NCBI GenBank assembly: GCA_963579995.1
Contig: CAUZIY010000045.1
Span: forward strand, 1 to 19,670
Reading direction: 5' to 3'
DNA from: UBA6626 sp963579995
GTDB taxonomy: Bacteria; Planctomycetota; Phycisphaerae; Phycisphaerales; Phycisphaeraceae
DNA length: 19,670 nucleotides
The notes under the pieces were generated by a model. The model worked only from the letters and a program-made list of their open reading frames with translations, was not told where the DNA came from and did not search any database. The translations under genes were made by a program, and so were the position numbers. Positions 1 to 7,885 of this stretch are shown here, in pieces; position 1 is the first letter of the stretch, and every line of letters starts with the position of its first letter.

Positions 1-111
1 CATTCGCTCGTTGCTCTCGAGGCGATGGCCCGCACTGGAGGCATGGGTCAGCGCCTCGTTTAGCAATTGCTGATTACGGAATTTGTATCCGAGATTGTTG
101 TCAGTATTCAC
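1..111 (-). CDS. rnc: Ribonuclease III, N-terminal fragment (cut by window edge)
   Basis: Seen: the minus strand reads 37 codons from a GTG at 111 to the left edge, starting MNTDNNLGYKFRNQQLL and ending ALTHASSAGHRLESNERM. Known: RNase III proteins begin with a helix of the type 'Y.F....LL..ALTHAS', followed by a conserved 'NERLEFLGD' segment that carries the first catalytic acidic residues. This fragment stops exactly at NERM, just before EFLGD. The enzyme cleaves double-stranded RNA and matures rRNA and other transcripts in the cytoplasm. A TAA lies directly upstream in frame, so GTG 111 is the first possible start; a GAGGG lies about 12 bases upstream. The rest of the gene is outside the window. 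The identification rests on 37 residues only, but the match to the family start is good. Confidence 0.8.
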   Translation of the reverse strand, partial: MNTDNNLGYKFRNQQLLNEALTHASSAGHRLESNERM

Positions 112-296
112 TTATTAACAATGCCCTCACGAATGATGGCACCCAGCACAAACCAATAAGTCACAACCGGGTATTGGGGTTACCATAATCTGACGCACCA
201 GATCCTCTCTACAGGCGATGATAGGGGTTGCCCGTTGACCATGTCCAGTATATCACCCACCTTGTCATCGATCTGATGCTTCACTAGGCTTGAGGC
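112..296. other. Intergenic region between divergent rnc and the S55 gene
   Basis: This 185-bp stretch separates two divergent genes and must hold promoters for both. I saw no ORF of note and no strong hairpin. A TTGACC at 235-240 is followed by TATATC only 8 bases later, which is the wrong spacing for a sigma-70 promoter, so no promoter is called. Confidence 0.4.
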
Positions 297-2237
297 ATGC
301 CGCATACTCCACGATGGATCTGCGTCTTAAGCTTAGCGCCCTTCATGGTCGCCATGGCACAAGCCGCACCGCAAATCATGCCGATTGATGAAGTGCGTGT
401 CGGGATGAAAGGCTATGGCCTCAGTGTGTTTCAAGGAACACGCATTGAACCGTTTGCCGTCGAGGTAGTGTCCGTTACCAGGAACTTTTTTCTCGGTCTT
501 GGGTCGGGCGGAGTCAAGCGTGGCGCGATATGGATTCGCTGTCCGGACGAACGAATGAGCCAGTTGGGACCGGTCCAGGGGATGAGTGGTTCGCCAATTT
601 ACCTATGGCGCGATGACGAAATACACGAGTTGGGCCGCGGCGGAGATCTGATCGGCGCCTTCGCTTTTGGGTTTCTTGGGTCCAAACAGTGCTACGTCGG
701 CGTCCAACCCATCGAACAGATGATCGACGTCGCCAGCCGCGCCGATTCTGAACAAGATAAGACCACCTCACAGTCTGCAGCATCCACACTGCAGACCATC
801 ATAAACATCTGCGATTCACAAGGTTTACCCCGCCACAATACCTGGCGCAATGCGGCTCTTGCACAACTTGTGACAGCTACCGGATCCAAATACGAATCAC
901 ACCAACAAACCGCAGCCCCCACCACCCTTATTGGTTTAACCGAGGGCAAGGTGGTGCCCATGCTCCTACCGCTGGCATTACGCTCACCAGACCTGGCTGA
1001 TGCACTACAACCGCTCTTGAACCGATCATCGGTGAAACTCGTCGCCGCCAGCACACTTGCCGGAACGCCACCTGCATGGATTGATCGCAAGTCGGCACAC
1101 TTTCAACCCGGAAGCGTATTGAGTATCCCGTTGGCCTATGGTGATATGGAACTGTCTGCATCGGGTACTGTCACAACCATCACAGACACAGGTGACATTC
1201 TTGCCTTTGGCCATGCGATGGAAGGCCAAGGACCACAAACACTTCCCATCGCCAGCGGATATGTCCATTTCGTGATGCCAGCCCAATCAGGCAGCTTTAA
1301 AGTCGGCGGTTCAATTGACTTAATGGGTGGCCTTGTACGCGATGAGAACAGTGCCGTCGTGGGTCGGCACGACGGCAAGTATGAAACCGCCTCCATGACC
1401 ATTTCCACCGATATTCTCGAACAAACTCGAGAATCTTACCAGTTCCAACTGGTCAAACATGAGAGATTCACTGCTCTTGCCGCTGCAATCTGTGCCGCCG
1501 AAAGCATGATGGCCGTTCAGCGATTACCAAGCGACAATACCGTGTGGCTAAATGGAAAATTACGATTCGCCGGCGATCGAGTCCTGGAGATCAACCAACA
1601 GATGCCCTATGGTTCGCCCATCGCCGTCGGCTTCGCCCTAATGGGCCCTATTGCGGTGCTAACACAAAACGCCCATGAACAAATCATGCTCGAATCAGTG
1701 GAACTCGAGACCTTGGTTACTGATACCGTGCAACTTGCCGTGATTCTTGGGGCCAGACTCGATCACGATGAACTTGCCCCAGGCGAGACCCTGGGAATGA
1801 CCATCCGACTGCAACAGGTAAACCGCCCGCCGATTGACAAGCGGTTGGAACTGACCATTCCTCCAGATGTCCCAGAAGGGAAACTGAAGTTGACCATCAC
1901 CGACGGACCGACCTACATCCGCAAATTGCTGGCCAACCGCTCGCACCTGCGTTCGATAACCAGTGGTGACGAGCTATTTGCCACGACAAAAAGGATCGTG
2001 GAGGTACGTGATGACATGCTCTATGTACTGCTTGACATGCCAGATAGTGAACTGGCCGTGGGCCGGCAAGAATTGCCCGGCTTACCATCCAGCCGCCGGG
2101 CAATGCTCGCAACCAATACCAGTACACTGACCACCGCCTACAAGGAGTGGATTGAAATGGCCGTACCGATGGACCTCGTAATCACAGGACAACTGAAATT
2201 CAATGTCCAGATCAATCGTTCGCTTAAACGTCGCTAG
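297..2237 (+). CDS. Exported SpoIVB-like (peptidase family S55) domain protein
   Basis: 646 aa. Residues 1-24 form a Sec signal peptide (hydrophobic WICVLSLAPFMVAMAQA, ending in AQA-AP). Residues 31-60 contain GMKGYGLSVFQGT, typical of S55-like proteins in planctomycetes and acidobacteria. Residues 95-101 are GMSGSPI, the S55 nucleophile motif, with Ser97 as the likely nucleophile. Residues 303-306 are AFGH, matching the S55 histidine motif, with His306. A poorly conserved stretch (about 145-270) lies between them, and the C-terminal 200 residues look like beta-rich envelope domains. In Bacillus subtilis SpoIVB the His motif precedes the Ser motif, so the order here is reversed. Proteolytic activity is inferred, not shown. 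The start is ATG 297; a GAGG just 1 base upstream is too close to act as a normal ribosome site, and an in-frame stop follows the only nearby upstream ATG (276). It is followed 48 bp later by the propeller gene on the same strand. Confidence 0.8.
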   Translation: MPHTPRWICVLSLAPFMVAMAQAAPQIMPIDEVRVGMKGYGLSVFQGTRIEPFAVEVVSVTRNFFLGLGSGGVKRGAIWIRCPDERMSQLGPVQGMSGSPIYLWRDDEIHELGRGGDLIGAFAFGFLGSKQCYVGVQPIEQMIDVASRADSEQDKTTSQSAASTLQTIINICDSQGLPRHNTWRNAALAQLVTATGSKYESHQQTAAPTTLIGLTEGKVVPMLLPLALRSPDLADALQPLLNRSSVKLVAASTLAGTPPAWIDRKSAHFQPGSVLSIPLAYGDMELSASGTVTTITDTGDILAFGHAMEGQGPQTLPIASGYVHFVMPAQSGSFKVGGSIDLMGGLVRDENSAVVGRHDGKYETASMTISTDILEQTRESYQFQLVKHERFTALAAAICAAESMMAVQRLPSDNTVWLNGKLRFAGDRVLEINQQMPYGSPIAVGFALMGPIAVLTQNAHEQIMLESVELETLVTDTVQLAVILGARLDHDELAPGETLGMTIRLQQVNRPPIDKRLELTIPPDVPEGKLKLTITDGPTYIRKLLANRSHLRSITSGDELFATTKRIVEVRDDMLYVLLDMPDSELAVGRQELPGLPSSRRAMLATNTSTLTTAYKEWIEMAVPMDLVITGQLKFNVQINRSLKRR

Positions 2238-2285
2238 CTTGCCGACAGCCGACGTGACACGATACTCAATAGACAAGGTTAGTCC

Positions 2286-4826
2286 ATGAACCACATACCG
2301 GACGATCCCACCATGTCGCTTCGATTAATGGTCATATACGCATGCCTACTGACCATTGGGTGGGGCACTGAAATCTCAGCCATCCAACCCGCCCGATGGA
2401 TTCATACCACTGAAGCGGACTTCGCGACCGGCGAACTTGACCACACCGTGGTCACCAACCTCGGCGATCTAAAGTTGGCCCCACAGGTTAAAACGATCGG
2501 GCGGGTGCCCAGGGAGGCAACCGTCATCTATGACCTGCAAACCGTCGACGGGGAAATCTATCTCGCGGCTGGACCGGAAGCGAAACTCTTGCGCCGCCAA
2601 AATGATTCGTTTGAGACTGTATTTACACTTGCATCAGAACAGATCTTTGCGCTCGATGTTTATCAGGGGCAACTGCTGATGGCCATCAGTGGTTCAACCA
2701 GTCGACTTGCCGTGTTGGACGGAGACAATACGAAAATACTGATCGAGTTGGAAGGCATCCGCTACATCTGGGATGTCATCGTGGATAACCAAATCATATA
2801 TGTCGCCACGGGTACCGATGGGAAGTTACTTCGGATTGATTTAAGTCATCCAGCCTCAGCAGACCAAGGTCACCGTGATCCACGAGTCAAAGTCCTGCTT
2901 GATACGGTTCAGAAAAACCTTCTGTGCCTCGGCCGTGATACCCAAGGCCACATTTACACTGGAACTGACATCGATGGTCTCGTATACCGCTTAAACCCAG
3001 ATCAGGATGCTGATCCCCATGTCCTCTATGATGCGGCAGAACCGGAGATTGCTGCGTTGCTCGTACTCGATAACGGTACGGTATATGCAGGAACAGCCGA
3101 TGCCGATCAAGCCAAGCATGGACGACTCAAGGGCGAAGCCAGAAAAGAAATCGGTCGTCCACATCGGCCGAAAGATCAGAACAATGAGAACCGACAGGAA
3201 CAGAACAATACCCCATCCGCTTCACCAGCCCCCCTCAAAGCCTCAAATACCCCAGATATAAAAGGCACTTTCCACACCACCCCAACAAATGACCTCGCCA
3301 ACGAAAGCCATGCACTTCGGAAACAGAAACCCAACCACAAAACACAAAACATACCAGCTGACAACGGTACTCCCTCCACTGAACAATACAACGAACTAAG
3401 ACAAGTCACAGATGCCTGGCTTACAGAGGCACGCAAAACTGCCAAAAGTGACCAACCGCCGCAGGCTACGCCAGAGTCTCAGGCATCCAAGCCCACACGG
3501 TCTTCCTCATCCACAACATCCAAGAAACAGAATAAACGCCCCCAAACAAGACGAAAGCCAGGTAATGCCATCTATCGAATCGGCACAGACCACTTCGTCT
3601 CCGAAATCTTCCGTGAGTCGGTCATGGTTCTCAAGATTCTCGAAGACCGTGGTCGCCTGATAGTTGCCACCGGCAATGAAGGACAGATCTTTCATCTTGA
3701 TCCGGACGCTGAAGAGACCACCATTCTCACCGAACTCAATGCACGACAGGTTCCTGCCATCTTTGCCGAAGGCGATCGATTACTTGCAGCAACAGCCAAC
3801 CCCGCCATGGTCGTCGAACTCCATCGCGGTTTTTCTGGCCGAGGCCAATACACTAGCCAAGTCCTTGATGCCAACCATGTAAGCCAGTGGGGCACCATGC
3901 ACGTCACGGCAAAGATCCCAACGGACACATCAATGGCTGTCGAAGTGCGATCCGGTAATGTCGAAGATCCTGAACGAGCCACCTGGTTTCATTGGTCACC
4001 GGTTATCACCCTGAACCATGATCCGCAAGTTCCACCATCGACACCACAACGAGTGCGTATCGATGCACCCCACGCGCGTTTCTTTCAATACCGACTCGGA
4101 CTGAATGGTCACGAACATGCATCTCCGGTAGTTGATCGAATACAGATCACCTACGTCCTGCCAAACCTAAAACCCAGGATCACTGAATTCCAAGCACGAT
4201 ACCCCGGCAAACAACCCGGAGGTACAGCGCAATCAAAAGGTAAGCCAAAGGCAAACGCGACGATCTCAAAACATGAATCTGACCTCAACCTGATCTGGAA
4301 GGCCGCTGATGATAATGGCGATCAATTGATCTTTACGATTGAATGTCAGCCGGCCGGCTCAGACAAGTGGGTGTTGATTGCCGAGGACCTGTCTACATCG
4401 ACCTACAAATGGAACACGAATCGCATGCCTGATGGTCGTTATATCCTGAAAGTCAATGCCTCAGACAGCAAGGATAACGGCCCCAACCTGGCCCGCACCG
4501 CCACCCGACTAAGTGACCCCATCCTGATCGACAACACACCCCCACAATGGATCGATCCCAAACCCATTCAAATCGAGGACAACCATGTCACCGTGAAAGT
4601 CTCGGTACGTGATGCGTTATCACCCATCAAAGAGGTTCATTGGGCCGTTGACTCACATGATGACTGGCAGTTGGTTTCTCCAACCGACCTAATCTACGAT
4701 TCGACAGCCGAGGACATCATCATTACAATCCCCGACCTAATGCCGGGTGCCCACGTCATCACGATTCGTGCGGTCGACTTGGTGAATAACGCCCTTTACA
4801 AGGCACAGTTCGTCAGAATTGACTGA
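2286..4826 (+). CDS. Exported beta-propeller protein with C-terminal beta-sandwich domains
   Basis: 846 aa. The N-terminus carries a signal peptide (LRLMVIYACLLTIGW, after a polar start; residue 10 is an alternative Met). Residues about 75-270 hold repeated blade motifs such as VDGEIYLAAG, NQIIYVATGTDGKLLRID and GHIYTGTDIDGLVYRL. Residues about 274-425 are a polar, Asn/Lys/Pro/Thr/Ser-rich linker with no fold. Blades resume at NAIYRI and continue to about 510 (GRLIVATGNEGQIFHLD). Residues 520-650 resemble a discoidin-like beta-sandwich, and 665-846 look like two Ig/FN3-type domains (LIWKAADDNGDQ, DNTPPQW). An AAGG lies 7 bases before ATG 2286. It probably acts outside the cytoplasmic membrane as a binding or scaffold protein. 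It is likely cotranscribed with the S55 gene 48 bp upstream. No catalytic motif was recognised; the propeller class is clear, the function unknown. Confidence 0.75.
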   Translation: MNHIPDDPTMSLRLMVIYACLLTIGWGTEISAIQPARWIHTTEADFATGELDHTVVTNLGDLKLAPQVKTIGRVPREATVIYDLQTVDGEIYLAAGPEAKLLRRQNDSFETVFTLASEQIFALDVYQGQLLMAISGSTSRLAVLDGDNTKILIELEGIRYIWDVIVDNQIIYVATGTDGKLLRIDLSHPASADQGHRDPRVKVLLDTVQKNLLCLGRDTQGHIYTGTDIDGLVYRLNPDQDADPHVLYDAAEPEIAALLVLDNGTVYAGTADADQAKHGRLKGEARKEIGRPHRPKDQNNENRQEQNNTPSASPAPLKASNTPDIKGTFHTTPTNDLANESHALRKQKPNHKTQNIPADNGTPSTEQYNELRQVTDAWLTEARKTAKSDQPPQATPESQASKPTRSSSSTTSKKQNKRPQTRRKPGNAIYRIGTDHFVSEIFRESVMVLKILEDRGRLIVATGNEGQIFHLDPDAEETTILTELNARQVPAIFAEGDRLLAATANPAMVVELHRGFSGRGQYTSQVLDANHVSQWGTMHVTAKIPTDTSMAVEVRSGNVEDPERATWFHWSPVITLNHDPQVPPSTPQRVRIDAPHARFFQYRLGLNGHEHASPVVDRIQITYVLPNLKPRITEFQARYPGKQPGGTAQSKGKPKANATISKHESDLNLIWKAADDNGDQLIFTIECQPAGSDKWVLIAEDLSTSTYKWNTNRMPDGRYILKVNASDSKDNGPNLARTATRLSDPILIDNTPPQWIDPKPIQIEDNHVTVKVSVRDALSPIKEVHWAVDSHDDWQLVSPTDLIYDSTAEDIIITIPDLMPGAHVITIRAVDLVNNALYKAQFVRID

Positions 4827-4882
4827 CGATTAGATGCAATGCAGACCGGGAGAAACATGGGGTTCGCCAAGGAGTTCTGTGG

Positions 4883-5029
4883 ATGTCTACGCATTATCCC
4901 AAACGACGTAGTTTGCGCAAGCGCATCCGAAAATTCGGATTTCGCGCCCGAATGCGGACCAAATCAGGCCGCAAGTTGATCAATCGTCGCCGTCGAATGG
5001 GACGTAGTGTCAATATTCGGTCGTATTAG
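4883..5029 (+). CDS. rpmH: Large ribosomal subunit protein bL34
   Basis: A 48-residue, very basic protein too short for a usual ORF cutoff. It starts MSTHYPKRRSLRKRIRK, and the core GFRARMRTKSGRKLINRRR matches the bL34 signature (GFRARM.TK.GR..L..RR..GR). bL34 is a small component of the 50S subunit bound to 23S rRNA. The start is well supported by AAGGAG at 4869-4874, 8 bases before the ATG, the best Shine-Dalgarno in the window. The gene ends with TAG at 5027-5029. In most bacteria rpmH sits next to rnpA, yidC and dnaA; here it lies 56 bp after the propeller gene and 90 bp before eno, and no rnpA is visible downstream. Confidence 0.93.
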   Translation: MSTHYPKRRSLRKRIRKFGFRARMRTKSGRKLINRRRRMGRSVNIRSY

Positions 5030-5119
5030 CCCCACTTCAAACCGTTCATCGTGCACTTGCACAGTTAAGACCTGCGAACGGCAGAACCAGTACCACAACG
5101 AAAACGCCGGATAATCATT

Positions 5120-6400
5120 ATGTCATTCGAGATTGAATGGGTCCTTGGCCGCCAAGTCCTCGACAGCCGTGGCAATCCAACCGTAGAAGCTGAAGTTCAC
5201 CTTATCAACGGCTCGATTGGACGGGCAATCGTGCCGAGCGGAGCTAGTACGGGTGAAAACGAGGCGGTTGAACTACGGGATTCGAGTTGCCAGGCCTACC
5301 TTGGCAAAGCAGTCGGGCAGGCGGTGTCCAACATCGATCAGGAGATTGGACCAGCACTCGCTGGAATCGATGTACGCGACCAGTTGGAAATTGATTCCAT
5401 CATGATCGAGTTGGACGGAACGCCCAACAAAGCCAAACTCGGCGCGAATGCCATTCTCGCCGTCTCGCTGGCCGCTGCACACGCCGCAGCGGATGCCGTT
5501 GACTTGCCGCTGTTCCGCTACCTTGGCGGCACCACGGCCAAAACACTTCCAGTACCCATGATGAATATCCTCAACGGCGGCAAACATGCCGACAACAACG
5601 TTGATTTTCAAGAGTTCATGATCCAACCGGCGGGGTTTGACAACTTCGCAGAAGCCGTCCGCTGCGGTGTGGAAATTTATCACACGCTCAAAAGCGTCTT
5701 GGCAAAAAAGGGCCTTTCCACTGCCGTCGGCGATGAAGGCGGCTTTGCACCAGACCTTAAAGACAATGAAGACGCACTCCGAGTCATTGCTGAAGCCGTG
5801 GAAAAAGCAGGCTATGAATTGGGCAGCCAAGTGTTTATCGCCCTGGACCCTGCGACCAGTGAAATGTATGACAAAACCAAACAGGGTTATGTCTTTTTCA
5901 AATCAGACCCAAAGAAGGTGCTCAGATCTGAAGACCTGATTGAATATTGGGCCTCCTGGTGTAGCAAGTATCCCATTCGATCAATCGAAGATGGACTGGC
6001 GGAAAATGATTGGTCTGGGTGGGCCAAATTAACAAGCGAGTTGGGCGAGAAGACACAGTTGGTTGGTGATGATCTGTTCGTGACCAATCCAAAGTTTCTG
6101 GCCAGGGGTATCAAGGAAAATTGCGGCAACGCGATTTTGGTTAAAGTCAACCAAATCGGGACGCTAAGTGAAACCTTTGAAGCCGTGAACATGGCAATGC
6201 GTCATGGCTACCGTGCGGTAATGAGCCACCGAAGCGGTGAAAGTGAAGATGCCACCATTGCCGACCTGGCGGTCGCGACCAATTGTGGGCAGATTAAGAC
6301 GGGAGCGCCTTGCAGGTCCGACCGCAACGCAAAGTACAACCAACTTATTCGAATTGCCGAACACCTGGGTGATAATGCCGAATTTGGCCTTGACGGCTGA
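5120..6400 (+). CDS. eno: Enolase (phosphopyruvate hydratase)
   Basis: 426 aa, the usual family length. It converts 2-phosphoglycerate to phosphoenolpyruvate in glycolysis and the reverse in gluconeogenesis, with Mg2+, in the cytoplasm; in some bacteria it also joins the RNA degradosome. Visible family motifs in order: the N-terminal mobile loop PSGASTGENEAVELRD, then GDEGGFAP, FIALDPATSE (first Mg ligand Asp), SIEDGLAENDW (Glu ligand), VGDDLFVTNP (Asp ligand), LVKVNQIGTLSE (catalytic Lys), the signature MSHRSGESED, and IKTGAPCRSDR (second active-site Lys). All catalytic and metal-binding positions look intact. The ATG at 5120 starts the standard N-terminus (MSFEIEWVLGRQVLDSRGNPT). Only a weak GCCGGA precedes it. 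A long antisense ORF across it is a coding shadow. Confidence 0.98.
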   Translation: MSFEIEWVLGRQVLDSRGNPTVEAEVHLINGSIGRAIVPSGASTGENEAVELRDSSCQAYLGKAVGQAVSNIDQEIGPALAGIDVRDQLEIDSIMIELDGTPNKAKLGANAILAVSLAAAHAAADAVDLPLFRYLGGTTAKTLPVPMMNILNGGKHADNNVDFQEFMIQPAGFDNFAEAVRCGVEIYHTLKSVLAKKGLSTAVGDEGGFAPDLKDNEDALRVIAEAVEKAGYELGSQVFIALDPATSEMYDKTKQGYVFFKSDPKKVLRSEDLIEYWASWCSKYPIRSIEDGLAENDWSGWAKLTSELGEKTQLVGDDLFVTNPKFLARGIKENCGNAILVKVNQIGTLSETFEAVNMAMRHGYRAVMSHRSGESEDATIADLAVATNCGQIKTGAPCRSDRNAKYNQLIRIAEHLGDNAEFGLDG

Positions 6401-6424
6401 CCCACAATGGAGCGGTTGCACGCC

Positions 6425-7216
6425 TCATTGGAAAGGTGTATTTCCTGCATCTACCGCAGGGATATCTCTATCGGCGATCCGGCTCTGTGCTTGGGTATTG
6501 CCGACGCCCTCGCCACCACCCGCTTCATCCGATCCGGTTGGATCAGAACCCACCGGCAACATTGGCGCCTGTCGGTTCATGCGCCGCCAGTCTGCTGGAT
6601 CGTGATGATAAACCTTTTCTTCAACCACCATCGTGGCGTGAATCCCATCCATAGTGACCGGTACTTCAAGCTTTTCATGGATCTCGAACGTGGAAATACC
6701 TCGAGGTGCAATCCGGGCAGAAATTGTCACGACGGCTTTCTCGGATCCCAGTTCATCAAGTGATACACGACCTGTCGCCTTATTTGGCCGAATGAGATAG
6801 CCCACATCTCCATCCTGGCGTGCCGCCCGGTCATATCCGGCATTGAAAACCTGTTCCAGTTCTTCCAGAGACAGTTCATGGCCCATGGGGGCTCCAAAAG
6901 GAATCGTAATCCAGACCCGCTCCTTAATCGCATCCTGCCGTCTGTGAAGATTCCCGCTCTCATCCGTGGCAAACGAGGTGATCCGTGTGATAACCAGTAA
7001 ATGGTCTGCGCCACGCCGAAAGGCAAACCGCCCATGCGGAAATGGGCTGGTATCCACCCGAACCAATTCGGCACGGGTGACCAATTCCGCTTCGATCCGA
7101 GACTCCGCCGTCGAAGGCCGAGCACTCCCATAGTACATGGGCGAGCACCCCCCATTCATGAGCAGGGGAACCATCAATAGCAGGCCCCTAGCCCGGCGAA
7201 TCATTTTATTGTTCAT
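6425..7216 (-). CDS. Putative lipoprotein of unknown function
   Basis: 263 aa from ATG 7216. The frame is open upstream to an ATG at 7423, but 7216 is chosen because GAGGA lies 4 bases before it and the protein then begins with a classical lipoprotein signal: basic MNNKMIRRARG, hydrophobic LLLMVPLLM, then a lipobox ending NGGC with the lipidated Cys at residue 24. The mature part is soluble, mixed alpha/beta, with no motif I recognise. The last 45 residues are Gly/Asp/Ser/Ala-rich and probably disordered. The product is expected to be anchored to a membrane by its N-terminal lipid. It runs convergently to eno (24 bp apart) and lies downstream of the broken arsC-like gene on the same strand. 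Confidence 0.6.
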   Translation of the reverse strand: MNNKMIRRARGLLLMVPLLMNGGCSPMYYGSARPSTAESRIEAELVTRAELVRVDTSPFPHGRFAFRRGADHLLVITRITSFATDESGNLHRRQDAIKERVWITIPFGAPMGHELSLEELEQVFNAGYDRAARQDGDVGYLIRPNKATGRVSLDELGSEKAVVTISARIAPRGISTFEIHEKLEVPVTMDGIHATMVVEEKVYHHDPADWRRMNRQAPMLPVGSDPTGSDEAGGGEGVGNTQAQSRIADRDIPAVDAGNTPFQ

Positions 7217-7275
7217 CACATCCTCGCTTACGTGAAAACATCTGGTCGCATCATCGCTCTGTGCATCTCCTGGCA

Positions 7276-7881
7276 TTACCTTCTGTGTTGATCGGTCCGA
7301 TACCGCCAACAGGTTGTTATTGTAACCCTCGCGGACTGGAATCTTGCTGGGATCTGCCGAAATATCCCAATAGCAGATGGTACTCGCTGCTCTACGGATA
7401 TGACCTGATTCCTGGCAGGCCACCCAAGCGGGCTATGAACCGAAGCCCCCTTGAGCCCGACTTTAGCTTCGACAAATCTAAAGGCCCAATCGTGAATCTC
7501 ATCACGAATCCGCCGAAAGACTTCGGCCCGTTCCTGTACAGCCAGTGTGGATTGGTCCGGATCCTCAAATGCCCGGTGAATCACCCGATAAGCCCCGACG
7601 GGAAAGTCGGACAAACCTCTTGAGCCTGATCACAAACCGTGATTATGACATCAAATGGCTGGTCCACGAACTGTTTGATGTGATCGGATGTATGTCCCGA
7701 TAGATCAACTCCACGCTCCGCCATCACCTGCACCGCCAATAGTATGGACGCCCTTGGGGTGAATGCCGGCACTAAAGACCTCAAAACGGCCGCGGGAAAA
7801 ATGCTGCAACCAACCTTCGGCCATCTGTGAACGGCAACGGTTGGCGGTACATAACACAAGAAAACGCCTGGGCACTTGCAT
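7276..7881 (-). pseudogene. arsC: Arsenate reductase (thioredoxin-coupled, LMW-phosphatase fold), two compensating frameshifts
   Basis: Known: this ArsC class reduces arsenate using a C-x5-R phosphate loop and two more cysteines (Cys10, Cys82, Cys89 type). Seen in three pieces on the minus strand. Piece 1, from ATG 7881: MQVPRRFLVLCTANRCRSQ, with the P-loop CTANRCR, up to GRFEVFSAGIHPKGVH. Piece 2, in a shifted frame from about 7743: LAVQVMAERGVDLSGHTSD and VIITVCDQAQEVCPTFP, with the Cys pair six residues apart. Piece 3, in the first frame again from about 7597: AYRVIHRAFEDPDQS and RAEVFRRIRDEIHDW. One extra base near 7740-7745 and one missing base in the G run near 7594-7597 explain this. 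All key residues survive, so the lesions may be sequencing errors or recent. The ATG is 4 bases after the dinG stop. The C-terminal tail (to 7276) is longer than usual and may be read-through. Confidence 0.8.
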
Positions 7882-7885
7882 ACAC

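Noticed and set aside
235..254. TTGACC followed by TATATC before the S55 gene
   Set aside because: The two hexamers are only 8 bases apart, far from the 16-18 needed for a sigma-70 promoter.
5273..5830. 185-codon ORF antisense to eno
   Set aside because: It mirrors codon structure of a certain enolase gene, has no recognisable domain and no ribosome site; a shadow.
7217..7423. N-terminal extension of the 6425-7216 lipoprotein
   Set aside because: It would bury the lipoprotein signal peptide inside the chain and overlaps the arsC tail; ATG 7216 has a good ribosome site.
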